A stretch of DNA of 6,360 bases, taken from positions 1-6,360 of the forward strand of contig PMDM01000135.1 of assembly GCA_003155565.1 (NCBI GenBank). Reading direction: 5' to 3'. The notes beneath the pieces were generated by a model. That model had not been told where the DNA came from. It made no database searches and saw only the letters and a program-made list of their open reading frames with translations. A program made the position numbers and the translations under genes. Shown here in pieces: positions 1 through 6,360 of the stretch (position 1 is the first letter of the stretch; each line of letters starts with the position of its first letter). Origin of the DNA: Methylococcaceae bacterium (GTDB taxonomy: Bacteria; Pseudomonadota; Gammaproteobacteria; Methylococcales; Methylomonadaceae).

Positions 1-32
1 GTTAACAGTAACAAAGAAACTAGTGTTTTCAT
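1..32 (-). CDS. 5' end of an exported protein gene (partial)
   Basis: Only ten full codons are inside the window, starting with ATG at 32 and reading MKTLVSLLLL: a lysine followed by a leucine-rich run, which is the usual start of a Sec signal peptide. A good Shine-Dalgarno (AAGGG, within 34-44) lies about 7-8 bases upstream of the ATG. The start is 69 bases past the SCO stop codon on the same strand, so this is probably the next gene of the same operon. The product cannot be identified from ten residues. The main alternative is a chance ATG, but the combination of ribosome binding site and signal-peptide start argues for a real gene. Confidence 0.55.
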   Translation of the reverse strand, partial: MKTLVSLLLL

Positions 33-33
33 C

Positions 34-98
34 GTTAAGCCCTTATTTGTTTGACAGATTTAAGACCTACGGTAAGCAAAGAAGTTTAAGGGCTTAAC
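34..98 (-). promoter_or_regulatory. Long-range hairpin covering the downstream gene's ribosome binding site
   Basis: The sequence GTTAAGCCCTTA at 34-45 is the exact reverse complement of TAAGGGCTTAAC at 87-98, a perfect 12-bp stem with a 41-base interior. Inside it, 46-53 can pair with 73-80 with two G-U pairs, which extends the structure past a small bulge. In the minus-strand transcript, the first arm begins 3 bases after the SCO stop codon. The second arm contains the AAGGG ribosome binding site of the gene starting at 32. Folding would mask that site. There is no U run after the stem, so it does not look like a Rho-independent terminator. A regulatory role is inferred; the pairing is directly visible. 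Confidence 0.5.
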
Positions 99-101
99 AG
101 A

Positions 102-734
102 TTATTGATTGTCCAGATTACGATATTCACGAATTACCGCATCTGGACTCATAAACCCCTCTAAGCGAAGCCAGGGTTTACCCGGTGCTACCCGCATTAA
201 AATGATTGAAGAGTGATTCATCTTGTCACCTCGGTAAGCATTGAACGCCTTTTGGACTGCAATACTTGCCTCCAGTGTCCCAGTGTAATAATCCCAATAA
301 GACCCAGCCCCAAACTTAAGGGCATATTCGCGTAGTTTCGCTGGCGTGTCATTTTCTGGGTCGATGGAAATCGACATCAGATGAACTTTTGGGATGTCCT
401 TATCCAATTTGGTCTGTACTTGCGAAAAAACATGGCTAAGCATCGGACAAATCGCTGAACAAGAAGCAAAAATAAAATTCATAATGACTGGGCGACCATC
501 ATCTATTTCTTGGATAAAAGATAGCTTTTTCCCATCCTTACGGATCACTTCTACATTTGGTATGTCGTAATTAACAATTGAACGAGTAAACTCAGGGGCA
601 GGATTGTCCATCTCCACATTGTTTAATTCCTCGGCCATCAATGGGGACGCAGAAAAAAACACGCCAAAGAAAATTATGACGACCATTACAGCCGTCCGGC
701 CAATTAATTTCATAGTTTGATTAGGGAAATTCAT
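102..734 (-). CDS. SCO1/SenC/PrrC family copper-binding thioredoxin-fold protein
   Basis: This 210-residue protein is a SCO family member, usual in length. SCO proteins are membrane-anchored or periplasmic copper chaperones and thiol-disulfide proteins. They help build the CuA centre of cytochrome c oxidase or act in redox signalling. Residues 8-34 form a signal sequence or membrane anchor (hydrophobic VMVVIIFFGVFF, then SPLMA before EEL). The metal-binding CxxxC is present as CSAIC (C92, C96), and the third ligand is very probably H174 in KMNHSSIILM. The family motif SISIDPENDTP (121-131) is also present. The ATG at 734 has a weak GAG six bases upstream; the ATG at 713 (residue 8) has no visible ribosome binding site, so 734 is preferred. 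The gene begins 34 bp after the preceding stop codon and is probably co-transcribed. No oxidase genes are in view, so the client protein is unknown. Confidence 0.93.
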   Translation of the reverse strand: MNFPNQTMKLIGRTAVMVVIIFFGVFFSASPLMAEELNNVEMDNPAPEFTRSIVNYDIPNVEVIRKDGKKLSFIQEIDDGRPVIMNFIFASCSAICPMLSHVFSQVQTKLDKDIPKVHLMSISIDPENDTPAKLREYALKFGAGSYWDYYTGTLEASIAVQKAFNAYRGDKMNHSSIILMRVAPGKPWLRLEGFMSPDAVIREYRNLDNQ

Positions 735-768
735 AACAACTCAGTAAACATGGTTATTTTCAAAAAGA

Positions 769-2192
769 TCATGGCACTATCCAATCAGATTCAGCCACCA
801 ACTTACCATCCGGGGTAAAACGCGCAATGTAAGCCCCTTTGGAAGCAAACCGTTGCCCACGAGCCAAGCTTAAGTGCGGATAGACGGAAACATTTGAACC
901 TAAGCTCAACATATCCTCCGCACGCTCGACCATATAATCGCGGTAGAAATTATCCAGCATTTGTGAAGTAAGATCGGTCAAGAAAAGCAGGTTGAAAAAA
1001 ACCTCAGACTGAAATGCCTCATTAACCAGCGGTAAATTCCAAGTTTTCAACCATTTTTTCAGCGACGCTACGTTTTTTTGGCGCTTATCACCTAATTCAT
1101 AGGGAAAAACCACCCGAATAAGCGGTGTCCACTCTTTTGAAACAAAGCTATAGTCTTCCTCTGCTAAAAAGCCAGAAATATAAGCGACAGCAGGGAGTTG
1201 TTTTGGCAGTGTCTTGTTGACAGCCGACAAATCCGCCGGACGCAACCACAACATGACAGCATCTTCACTGGAAAGGTCTTTCAGTGCCTCGTCCAAACCA
1301 GACGGTTCTTGCCCGGAAAGCACACGGCTTTCTACCTGAACACCCGAATCACGCAAGGATTCAGTCAGTGACTGTGCCGCACTGCGTCCCACTTCGTCAT
1401 CCCGATAAACCTGAATCAGTCGGTGAGGCATTTTCTCACCTTGACTGCGTAAATGCTTGCCTAGAACGTCCGCCTCTAATGCCACTCCGCGAGAATAGTA
1501 AAGCGGATAGAAAGCCGTCTCCTTTGGCGGTAAAGCTATGCTAGGCAACATGCAGGGTAGCTTTTCCTGCTGACAAAACGCATGTATCGGTTTCCAGCTT
1601 GTATTTGAAAGCCCTGAAATCACAGCAAAAACTGGTTCTTTGCGGTATTTTTCCACTAATTGTTCGCCCCAAGTGTCCGGTGCTCCTTGTAACTCCCATA
1701 CCGTCAATGTCCAATTTCGCAATGTCCTCGGAATAAGATCCAACGGCATGCGCATACGACCAGAGTACTCTTCTTGGCTGGCATTACGCTGAGTAAAGGC
1801 GGTGCGCATCATGCCCAGCATAGCATCACGTTGTTTAGCATCCACACCTGGCGTAACGATAGTGGCAAAATACGGCCAGTGATTGGCGGCACCACAATAT
1901 TGCCTTCCAAACTCCCCATACCGCTGCGCCGGTGGCAGGTTTCACACGCCGCCGCTGCACCTTCAACCTGGACAGAGTTAGCACGCTTACCCTGTAACGG
2001 CTTTCCGGAAGGTAACATCCCTTCCATATAAATTCGCCTACCGATTTCTACTTGCTTGTTATTTGCAGCCTGTGACTCAGGACTCGTAACAAACGCCAGG
2101 GAAATAAGCCCTAAAAATAGTACCCAGCGGCTTGATCTTAGCCATGAAGATCCTCGACGAACACGAGAAACGAAAGCAAATTGTTGAATCAT
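769..2192 (-). pseudogene. Cytochrome c / type-1 periplasmic binding protein fusion, frameshifted
   Basis: Two overlapping frames form one broken gene. The first frame begins at ATG 2192, with an arginine-rich signal peptide (WVLFLGLISLAFV, cleavage near SQA/ANN, residue 42). A heme c domain start follows, with CETCH (C83, C86, H87), up to VPPITG (about residue 106). It then runs out of frame to a TGA at 1809. The second frame carries on as a solute-binding fold of type-1 (LivK-like) character, with stretches such as WELQGAPDTWGEQL, PVFAVISGLSNTSW and FYPLYYSRGVALEADVL, ending at 769. The frames join at about 1874-1877, where the other frame reads PYFATIVTPGVDAKQ; one extra base there would restore a single frame of 474 residues. 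The heme domain stops about 20 residues after CETCH and has no distal methionine segment, so a larger internal deletion is likely. The listed GTG at 1845 lacks a signal peptide and is not a credible start. Alternatives are a sequencing error or split expression. It lies 44 bp after the FKBP gene and 34 bp before SCO. Confidence 0.8.
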
Positions 2193-2236
2193 GTAGTTAT
2201 CTCTATGTAGTGAGCCAAATAAGGCCAAAATCTGAG

Positions 2237-3013
2237 TTAAGGTGTAGCCGGTTTCATTTCGCTTGATTGTATACTGATCAGCTCCACATCGAACACCAAC
2301 GTAGCGTTCGGCCCTATGTCGCGGCCTGCACCCCGAGGACCATAAGCCAGCTGCGGTGGAATAAAGAGTTGCCACTTGGAACCCACCGGCATCAGTTTCA
2401 ACGCTTCCTGCCAGCCAGGAATAACGCCGCCGACTTTGAATTGCACGGGTTTGCCGATACGGTTGGAACTGTCGAACTCGGTGCCGTCGATCAGTGTGCC
2501 CCGGTAGTTGCATTCCACCGTGTCCGCCTCGCCCGGTATTTTACCGTCACCCTTCTTGATAATCTTGTACTGCAAACCGCTCGATAAAGTAACTACGCCG
2601 TCTTTCTTGGCATTTTCTGCCAGGAAAGCTTCACCCGTTTTTTGGTTCGCGTCACCGATAGTTTTTATAGCGGTGGCTTGTTTCTCTTTCAGTTCGTTCT
2701 GATAGGCGCTCATGATGTTACGCAACTCGTTATCGGGTACGCTTAATTTCTTGCCCGTATAAGCATCCTTGAGTCCTTTAGCCAGCAGATCAAGGTCTAT
2801 GTCTAACCCCAACCGCTTAAAATTCCTGCCCATATCGACCCCGATACCGTAACTGACCTTCTTCTTGTCGGTCTTTGCACTCGCAACAGGAGTACTCTGC
2901 TCGGCAGACTGTGGATTCTTGGCTGCCGGTGCATCTTTGGCATTCGCTACGGGTATTAAAGCACAGCCAATAAACAAGGCAGCCAAGCCGTTCAATTTTG
3001 TTTTCATCGTCAT
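2237..3013 (-). CDS. FKBP-type peptidyl-prolyl cis-trans isomerase, Mip/FkpA-like, exported
   Basis: This enzyme catalyses cis-trans isomerisation of proline peptide bonds and assists folding in the periplasm. The 258 residues comprise a signal peptide (about 1-25, LAALFIGCALIPVANA), a low-complexity linker (26-50), a helical FKBP_N dimerisation domain (about 52-150) and a C-terminal FKBP domain (about 155-248). The ligand-pocket residues are all present: Y170, F180-D181, F192, V197-I198, W201, Y224, I233 and F241, so it should be active. Cleavage at ANA/KD fits signal peptidase I. FIGC at 14-17 is only a weak lipobox, so a lipoprotein is less likely. ATG 3013 is chosen because GAGG lies five bases upstream; ATG 3007 is the alternative. 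An in-frame start at 3091 would put extra residues ahead of the signal peptide. It is the first gene of the probable operon. A weak promoter (TTGCAG, 17 bp, TACAAA) may lie at 3063-3091. Confidence 0.93.
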   Translation of the reverse strand: MTMKTKLNGLAALFIGCALIPVANAKDAPAAKNPQSAEQSTPVASAKTDKKKVSYGIGVDMGRNFKRLGLDIDLDLLAKGLKDAYTGKKLSVPDNELRNIMSAYQNELKEKQATAIKTIGDANQKTGEAFLAENAKKDGVVTLSSGLQYKIIKKGDGKIPGEADTVECNYRGTLIDGTEFDSSNRIGKPVQFKVGGVIPGWQEALKLMPVGSKWQLFIPPQLAYGPRGAGRDIGPNATLVFDVELISIQSSEMKPATP

Positions 3014-3071
3014 TATTTCCTCATCAATAGTTAAACTTGCGGATAACATCCGAGTTAAAAAATTTGTAAGC

Positions 3072-3095
3072 AGGTTGCGATGAAGCTGCAAACCT
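3072..3095. repeat. Degenerate REP-like palindrome
   Basis: AGGTTGCGATGAAGCTGCAA followed by ACCT has weak self-complementary ends (AGGTT and AACCT). It matches the hairpin at 3524-3552 almost base for base through its core (GGTTGCGATAAAGCTGTAA there). It looks like a decayed copy of that repeat in the same orientation. It lies about 60 bases upstream of the FKBP start and overlaps the only promoter-like boxes seen there. Confidence 0.5.
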
Positions 3096-3185
3096 ACCTA
3101 CTATTAGCCAAACCACACTATAAATAAAATTCTTTGAGTCTAGCCGATCTAGCCAAAGCTGCAATAAATTTTTCACTGCCGCATT

Positions 3186-3275
3186 CGGAGACTGTTTATT
3201 ATCAACGCCATCATCGTCTTGCCAAAACACTTTCATGTCATCTGGACTCTGCCATCGGACGATGCGGATTTTTTA
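3186..3275 (+). pseudogene. Remnant of a REP-associated tyrosine transposase (RAYT, Y1_Tnp/IS200-like)
   Basis: Read on the plus strand, these codons give RRLFIINAIIVLP followed by KHFHVIWTLPSDDADF. This closely resembles the HUH-motif core of RAYT proteins (TnpA_REP), remembered as PF.IDAIVVLPDHLHAIWTLP..DADFS. The HFH triplet is the HUH metal-binding pair. A TAA lies ten codons upstream in the same frame, and resemblance ends just after ADF. The catalytic tyrosine region expected downstream (HVDYIHYNPVKHG-like) is absent. It is therefore a dead internal fragment of roughly 29 codons, not a working transposase. RAYTs are known to mobilise REP palindromes, and REP-like hairpins lie on both sides of this relic. 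Identification rests on memory of the family motif and on a short match, but the match is dense. Confidence 0.72.
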
Positions 3276-3376
3276 GCCGTCAGCGCAACAGCTCAGATTC
3301 GTTGTAATAGTTCAGATTTTGCAGCTTCATTTGAGTTTTTATTTTTTGGATTGAATCGAAACTATCGGCACAATCC

Positions 3377-3410
3377 AAAAAAAATCGCCATCCCTGGCGA
3401 TCGTTTTTTT
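3377..3410. terminator. Bidirectional Rho-independent terminator
   Basis: A 7-bp stem ATCGCCA/TGGCGAT (3384-3390 and 3395-3401) closes a TCCC loop. It is flanked by eight A on the left (3377-3384) and seven T on the right (3404-3410, after CG). It can therefore act in either direction. On the minus strand it would stop transcripts from acnB and the orphan fragment before the FKBP operon. On the plus strand no live gene feeds into it; it may once have served the degraded transposase. Confidence 0.65.
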
Positions 3411-3478
3411 CTTTTGGTTTGGATCAAACGGGATTAGCGTTGCTCCAGTTTCATCCATTAAGTTTGAAGCTTAGGAAA

Positions 3479-3508
3479 GTTGGGTTGACTGTGTTTTGTC
3501 AACCCAAC
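3479..3508. repeat. REP-like hairpin, 11-bp perfect stem
   Basis: GTTGGGTTGAC at 3479-3489 pairs perfectly with GTCAACCCAAC at 3498-3508 across an 8-base loop. The GTTGGGTT/AACCCAAC ends are typical of short palindromic intergenic repeats in many gammaproteobacteria. No T run follows, so it is not a standard intrinsic terminator. Confidence 0.65.
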
Positions 3509-3523
3509 ATTTCCAGCAGTTGT

Positions 3524-3552
3524 GTTGGGTTGCGATAAAGCTGTAACCCAAC
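3524..3552. repeat. Second REP-like hairpin, 8-bp stem, adjacent to the first
   Basis: GTTGGGTT at 3524-3531 pairs with AACCCAAC at 3545-3552, with one C-G and two wobble pairs extending inward. Its arms are identical to the ends of the hairpin at 3479-3508, 15 bases away, but the loop differs. Its core (TTGCGATAAAGCTGTAA) is shared with the decayed copy at 3072-3095. It ends 11 bp beyond the stop codon of the Ig-like fragment. Confidence 0.65.
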
Positions 3553-3563
3553 CGTCCTGGTTA

Positions 3564-3848
3564 TCAGTTCCCCGTGAGGGTGCGGGACACGTTGTAGGCC
3601 GGTGTCCCAGTACCTACGCCTGTTCCCGTTACGTTCAGCGTACCTGTAGTGGTGTTGTTGCCGGTTAGTGATCTGAAATTAACATTAACCGTGCAAGTAT
3701 TACCTACAACAAGAGCATTGCCGTTAGCACAAGTGCTTCCAGGTGCTATTGAGTAGGTGCCATTACCGCCATTGGTTTTCGCTACGGTGATAACTCCAAC
3801 CACAAACGGCGCCGCATTAGTTCCACTGTTCGACAGAGTGAATGTTCT
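3564..3848 (-). pseudogene. Orphan C-terminal fragment of an Ig-like (ASH / choice-of-anchor type) repeat protein
   Basis: From about 3848 down to the TGA at 3564 the frame reads RTFTLSNSGTNAAPFVVGVI, then a Gly/Thr/Asn-rich stretch with two cysteines (GSTCANG and NTCTVNVNF), and a GTLNVTGTGVGTGTP tail. The pattern 'tLsNsGt...I...C.V.v.F.p...G...tl.v.g' is typical of ASH/choice-of-anchor D beta-sandwich domains of secreted or surface proteins. The frame stays open upstream to a TAA at 3924-3926, but there is no ATG, no signal peptide, and the resemblance stops near 3848. It is best read as the last domain of a larger gene that lost its 5' part. A GTG at 3803 would start mid-domain and is not convincing. 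Expression is unlikely. Confidence 0.55.
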
Positions 3849-3896
3849 TGTCGAACAATAAAACCATGAGCGGAATTTAATATGGATTTGACCGTA

Positions 3897-3937
3897 GATT
3901 ACGCCCGTAACCGTTATTACGGGTTACGGGTGTAATC
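3897..3937. repeat. Large palindrome just downstream of acnB
   Basis: GATTACGCCCGTAACC (3897-3912) pairs with GGTTACGGGTGTAATC (3922-3937) over 16 positions with one G-U pair, across a 9-base loop. It starts 5 bases past the acnB stop codon on the minus strand. The GGATTAC/GTAATCC ends resemble another common intergenic palindrome type. There is no following T run, so it may protect or trim the acnB mRNA 3' end rather than terminate on its own. Confidence 0.6.
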
Positions 3938-3942
3938 CTATT

Positions 3943-6360
3943 CTATGAGCGCACGGTGGCCTTTTGATAACTTTCCATTTGGTTAAAATTGAGGTACCGG
4001 TAGGTATCGTCTGCGCTTTCGCTGATCTGGTTAGCGTACTGCATGTATTCATCAAAAGTTGGGATTTTGCCCAAAATTGAACACACGGCAGCCAGTTCAG
4101 CGGACGACAAGAATACATTGGCACCATTACCCAAGCGGTTGGGGAAGTTTCGGGTTGATGTCGAAACGACGGTCGCACCCTCTTTGACCCGCGCCTGATT
4201 ACCCATACATAAAGAGCAGCCGGGCATTTCCATTCTGGCTCCAGCCTTACCAAAAGTGCCGTAATAACCTTCTTCGGTTAACTGATTTTGGTCCATCTTG
4301 GTAGGTGGCGCTACCCAAAGCCGAGTCGGTAAATCGCCTTTCTGTTTTTCGAGCAATTTTCCCGCCGCTCGGAAATGACCGATATTGGTCATGCACGAAC
4401 CCAAAAATACTTCATCGATTTTTGTTCCGGCAACTTCCGAAAGCGGTTTAATGTCGTCGGGATCATTCGGGCAAGCTAATAGCGGCTCTTTGATTTCATC
4501 CATATCGATTTCGATGACTTCAAAGTATTCAGCATCGGCATCCGCCTCCAATAAAACTGGATTAGCCAGCCACGCTTCCATGTTAAGGATGCGGCGTTCA
4601 ATGGTACGCACATCCCCGTAACCTTGGGCGATCATCCATTGCAATAAGGTAATATTGGATAACAAATATTCACGGATTGGGGCTTCATTCAATCGAATGG
4701 TGCAGCCACCAGCAGAACGCTCAGCAGAAGCATCTGATAATTCAAACGCTTGCTCCACTTTCAAATCCGGCAAGCCTTCAATTTCCAGGATACGCCCGGA
4801 ATACACATTCTTCTTGCCTTTTTTGTCCAGTGTCAACAAACCGCGTTTTAATGCGGCATAAGGAATGGCATTGACCATATCGCGTAAGGTAATGCCGGGC
4901 TGCATTGTACCTTTAAAGCGCACCAACACGGATTCGGGCATATCAAGCGGTATCACACCCGTTGCCGCAGCAAAAGCGACCAAGCCCGAACCTGCCGGAA
5001 AGGAAATGCCGATAGGAAAACGGGTATGCGAATCGCCGCCTGTGCCAACTGTATCGGGCAATAACATACGGTTTAACCAGGAATGGATAATGCCATCTCC
5101 CGGACGTAACGACACACCACCACGGTTCATGATAAAGTCAGGCAAGGTATGCTGCATGGTGACATCAACCGGCTTGGGGTAGGCGGCAGTATGGCAGAAG
5201 GATTGCAATACCAAATCGGCAGAAAAACCCAAACAGGCCAAATCTTTCAATTCGTCACGGGTCATGGGGCCAGTAGTATCTTGTGAGCCGACGGTGGTCA
5301 TGTAGGGTTCACAGTAAGTATTCGGGCGTACACCCGCTACCCCACAGGCTTTACCGACTATTTTTTGCGCCAGGGTAAAGCCCCTAGCGCTGACTGCAAC
5401 ATCACCTGGACGCTTGAAAACGGTAGACGCGCTCAAGCCTAATAGCTTACGGGCGCGATCAGTCAAGGCACGGCCAATAATTAACGGAATACGGCCACCC
5501 GCACGTACTTCATCCAGCAATACATCGGTTTTTAATTCAAAGGAGCAGACCACTTCATCGCTATCCCTTTCGCCAAGCTCAGGACAGGCATGGCGTTTGA
5601 CGATTCCTTCATAAGGGTAAATATCAATCACATCGCCCATAGCCATCGCGGTCACGTCACACTCGAACGGCAATGCGCCGGAATCTTCCATGGTGTTAAA
5701 GAAAATCGGCGCAATTTTACCGCCGATACAAACGCCGCCTTCGCGTTTGTTTGGTATGTATGGGATGTCGTTACCCATAAACCATAACACCGAATTGGTT
5801 GCTGACTTGCGCGATGAACCTGTACCAACGACATCGCCGACATAAGCAACCGGAAAACCCTTCTGTTTGAGTTCGTTAATCTGCTGCTCGGCATTGGCAA
5901 TGCCTTCGCGTGGCTTCTTCAGCATCGCCAGATAGTGCAAGGGAATATCCGGACGACTCCATGCATCCGGTGCTGGTGATAAATCGTCGGTATTGGTTTC
6001 GCCGGTCACTTTAAAAACGCTCACCGTCATTTTTTCAGGCACGGGCGGTTTGCTGGTAAACCATTCCGCATCCGCCCAAGATTGAATAATGTGTTTGGCA
6101 AATCCATTACCGCTATCGGCTTTTTCCTGGATGTCATGAAACGCATCAAAAACCAGTAAGGTATGGGACAGTCCCTTCACCGCAATCGGAGCCAGGGCAG
6201 GGTTGTCCAGCAAGTCGATTAAGGGCGTAATGTTATAACCGCCTAACATAGTGCCCAATAATTCGGTCGCATCCGCAGCCGTTAAAATAGGGGAGCTGAC
6301 CGTGCCGTTGGCAACCGCCGACAAAAAGCCCGCTTTAATATAAGCCGCTTCATCAACACC
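3943..6360 (-). CDS. acnB: Aconitate hydratase B (2-methylisocitrate dehydratase), 5' end outside window
   Basis: This is bifunctional aconitase of the TCA cycle (citrate to isocitrate through cis-aconitate) and also 2-methylisocitrate dehydratase, a cytoplasmic [4Fe-4S] enzyme. The 805 visible residues begin at [12 protein letters not shown], which corresponds to about residue 56 of the 865-residue E. coli protein, so roughly 55 residues are missing beyond the right edge. The order is the end of the N-terminal HEAT-like domain, the swivel domain ([40 protein letters not shown]), then the catalytic core ([33 protein letters not shown]). All three cluster cysteines are present: C656 (GSCMTNIG), C715 and C718 (PGCSLCMG) in visible numbering, matching E. 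coli 710, 769 and 772. Compared with E. coli there is a shorter loop after REGI and a longer one near 5540-5600. The TTG at 6324 is inside the gene and is not its start. The gene ends with TAG and no frameshift is seen. Confidence 0.97.
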   Translation of the reverse strand, partial: GVDEAAYIKAGFLSAVANGTVSSPILTAADATELLGTMLGGYNITPLIDLLDNPALAPIAVKGLSHTLLVFDAFHDIQEKADSGNGFAKHIIQSWADAEWFTSKPPVPEKMTVSVFKVTGETNTDDLSPAPDAWSRPDIPLHYLAMLKKPREGIANAEQQINELKQKGFPVAYVGDVVGTGSSRKSATNSVLWFMGNDIPYIPNKREGGVCIGGKIAPIFFNTMEDSGALPFECDVTAMAMGDVIDIYPYEGIVKRHACPELGERDSDEVVCSFELKTDVLLDEVRAGGRIPLIIGRALTDRARKLLGLSASTVFKRPGDVAVSARGFTLAQKIVGKACGVAGVRPNTYCEPYMTTVGSQDTTGPMTRDELKDLACLGFSADLVLQSFCHTAAYPKPVDVTMQHTLPDFIMNRGGVSLRPGDGIIHSWLNRMLLPDTVGTGGDSHTRFPIGISFPAGSGLVAFAAATGVIPLDMPESVLVRFKGTMQPGITLRDMVNAIPYAALKRGLLTLDKKGKKNVYSGRILEIEGLPDLKVEQAFELSDASAERSAGGCTIRLNEAPIREYLLSNITLLQWMIAQGYGDVRTIERRILNMEAWLANPVLLEADADAEYFEVIEIDMDEIKEPLLACPNDPDDIKPLSEVAGTKIDEVFLGSCMTNIGHFRAAGKLLEKQKGDLPTRLWVAPPTKMDQNQLTEEGYYGTFGKAGARMEMPGCSLCMGNQARVKEGATVVSTSTRNFPNRLGNGANVFLSSAELAAVCSILGKIPTFDEYMQYANQISESADDTYRYLNFNQMESYQKATVRS

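Larger units (their letters stand above)
3014..3563. other. Gene-free interval of mobile-element and repeat debris
   Basis: There is no intact gene in these 550 bases. Apart from the FKBP leader (including a small hairpin, CGGAT-aac-ATCCG at 3040-3052), the interval holds REP-like palindromes, a transposase remnant on the plus strand and a terminator-type hairpin, each listed separately. A 13-bp inverted repeat, ATGAAGCTGCAAA at 3080-3092 and its complement at 3318-3330, brackets the transposase remnant. The second arm is part of the core found in the REP-like copies. Nothing recognisable was found in 3097-3185, 3331-3376 or 3411-3478. Confidence 0.6.

Noticed and set aside
1284..1544. Plus-strand reading frame opposite the binding-protein domain
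   Set aside because: It is a shadow of the minus-strand coding sequence, with no domain and no ribosome binding site; the same holds for the plus-strand frames within acnB and FKBP.
2193..2513. Upstream extension of the cytochrome frame into the FKBP gene
   Set aside because: It lies antiphase within the well-conserved FKBP coding sequence; ATG 2192 is followed at once by a signal peptide and the heme motif.
3024..3236. 70-codon minus-strand reading frame upstream of FKBP
   Set aside because: No recognisable domain. It overlaps the RAYT remnant on the opposite strand and the decayed REP copy, and has composition expected of a chance frame.
3276..3437. Continuation of the plus-strand frame after the RAYT match
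   Set aside because: Resemblance to RAYT stops after ADF; the rest runs through the terminator hairpin and matches nothing known to me.
3827..3857. 9-bp inverted repeat TGTTCGACA / TGTCGAACA as a possible operator
   Set aside because: It overlaps the start of the Ig-like fragment, has a 13-base spacer and lies near no promoter or intact gene; chance or a relic of the rearrangement is more likely.
6322..6324. TTG as the start codon of acnB
   Set aside because: The frame stays open to the window edge and reads [12 protein letters not shown], matching AcnB internal sequence, so the true start is outside.

Overview
The window looks like chromosomal DNA from a gammaproteobacterium. The partial aconitase B follows the E. 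coli AcnB sequence closely from end to end. The mix of a SCO copper chaperone, a periplasmic FKBP isomerase and a heme c/type-1 solute-binding fusion would suit a methanotroph or methylotroph such as a member of the Methylococcales. That finer placement is an impression from memory and is not proven here. All intact genes lie on the minus strand, so transcription runs right to left.

Right part (3943-6360): the 3' 805 codons of acnB, with the first 55 or so residues beyond the right edge. A strong 16-bp imperfect palindrome sits 5 bp past its stop codon.

Middle (3014-3942): a scrapyard with no intact gene. In minus-strand order it holds the orphan C-terminal end of an Ig-like repeat protein (3564-3848), two adjacent GTTGGGTT/AACCCAAC hairpins of REP type (3479-3552), a bidirectional Rho-independent terminator (3377-3410), and a degenerate REP-like copy (3072-3095). 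On the plus strand there is a remnant of a REP-associated tyrosine transposase (RAYT), about 29 codons long (3186-3275). I see nothing recognisable in the remaining bases of this interval.

Left part (1-3013): a probable four-gene envelope operon on the minus strand with 34-55 bp gaps. In order these are an FKBP-type peptidyl-prolyl isomerase, a cytochrome c/solute-binding fusion (frameshifted, apparently with an internal deletion), a SCO/SenC thioredoxin-fold protein, and the first ten codons of another exported protein running off the left edge. All four carry N-terminal export signals, so the operon probably works in the periplasm: folding, electron transfer or redox sensing, and copper or thiol chemistry. 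Just before the last gene, a long-range hairpin pairs its ribosome binding site with sequence next to the SCO stop codon.

The items most worth a second look are the broken heme c/binding-protein fusion beside SCO, the RAYT relic inside REP-like debris, and the Shine-Dalgarno-masking hairpin. No CRISPR array, tRNA, rRNA or intact insertion sequence was seen.
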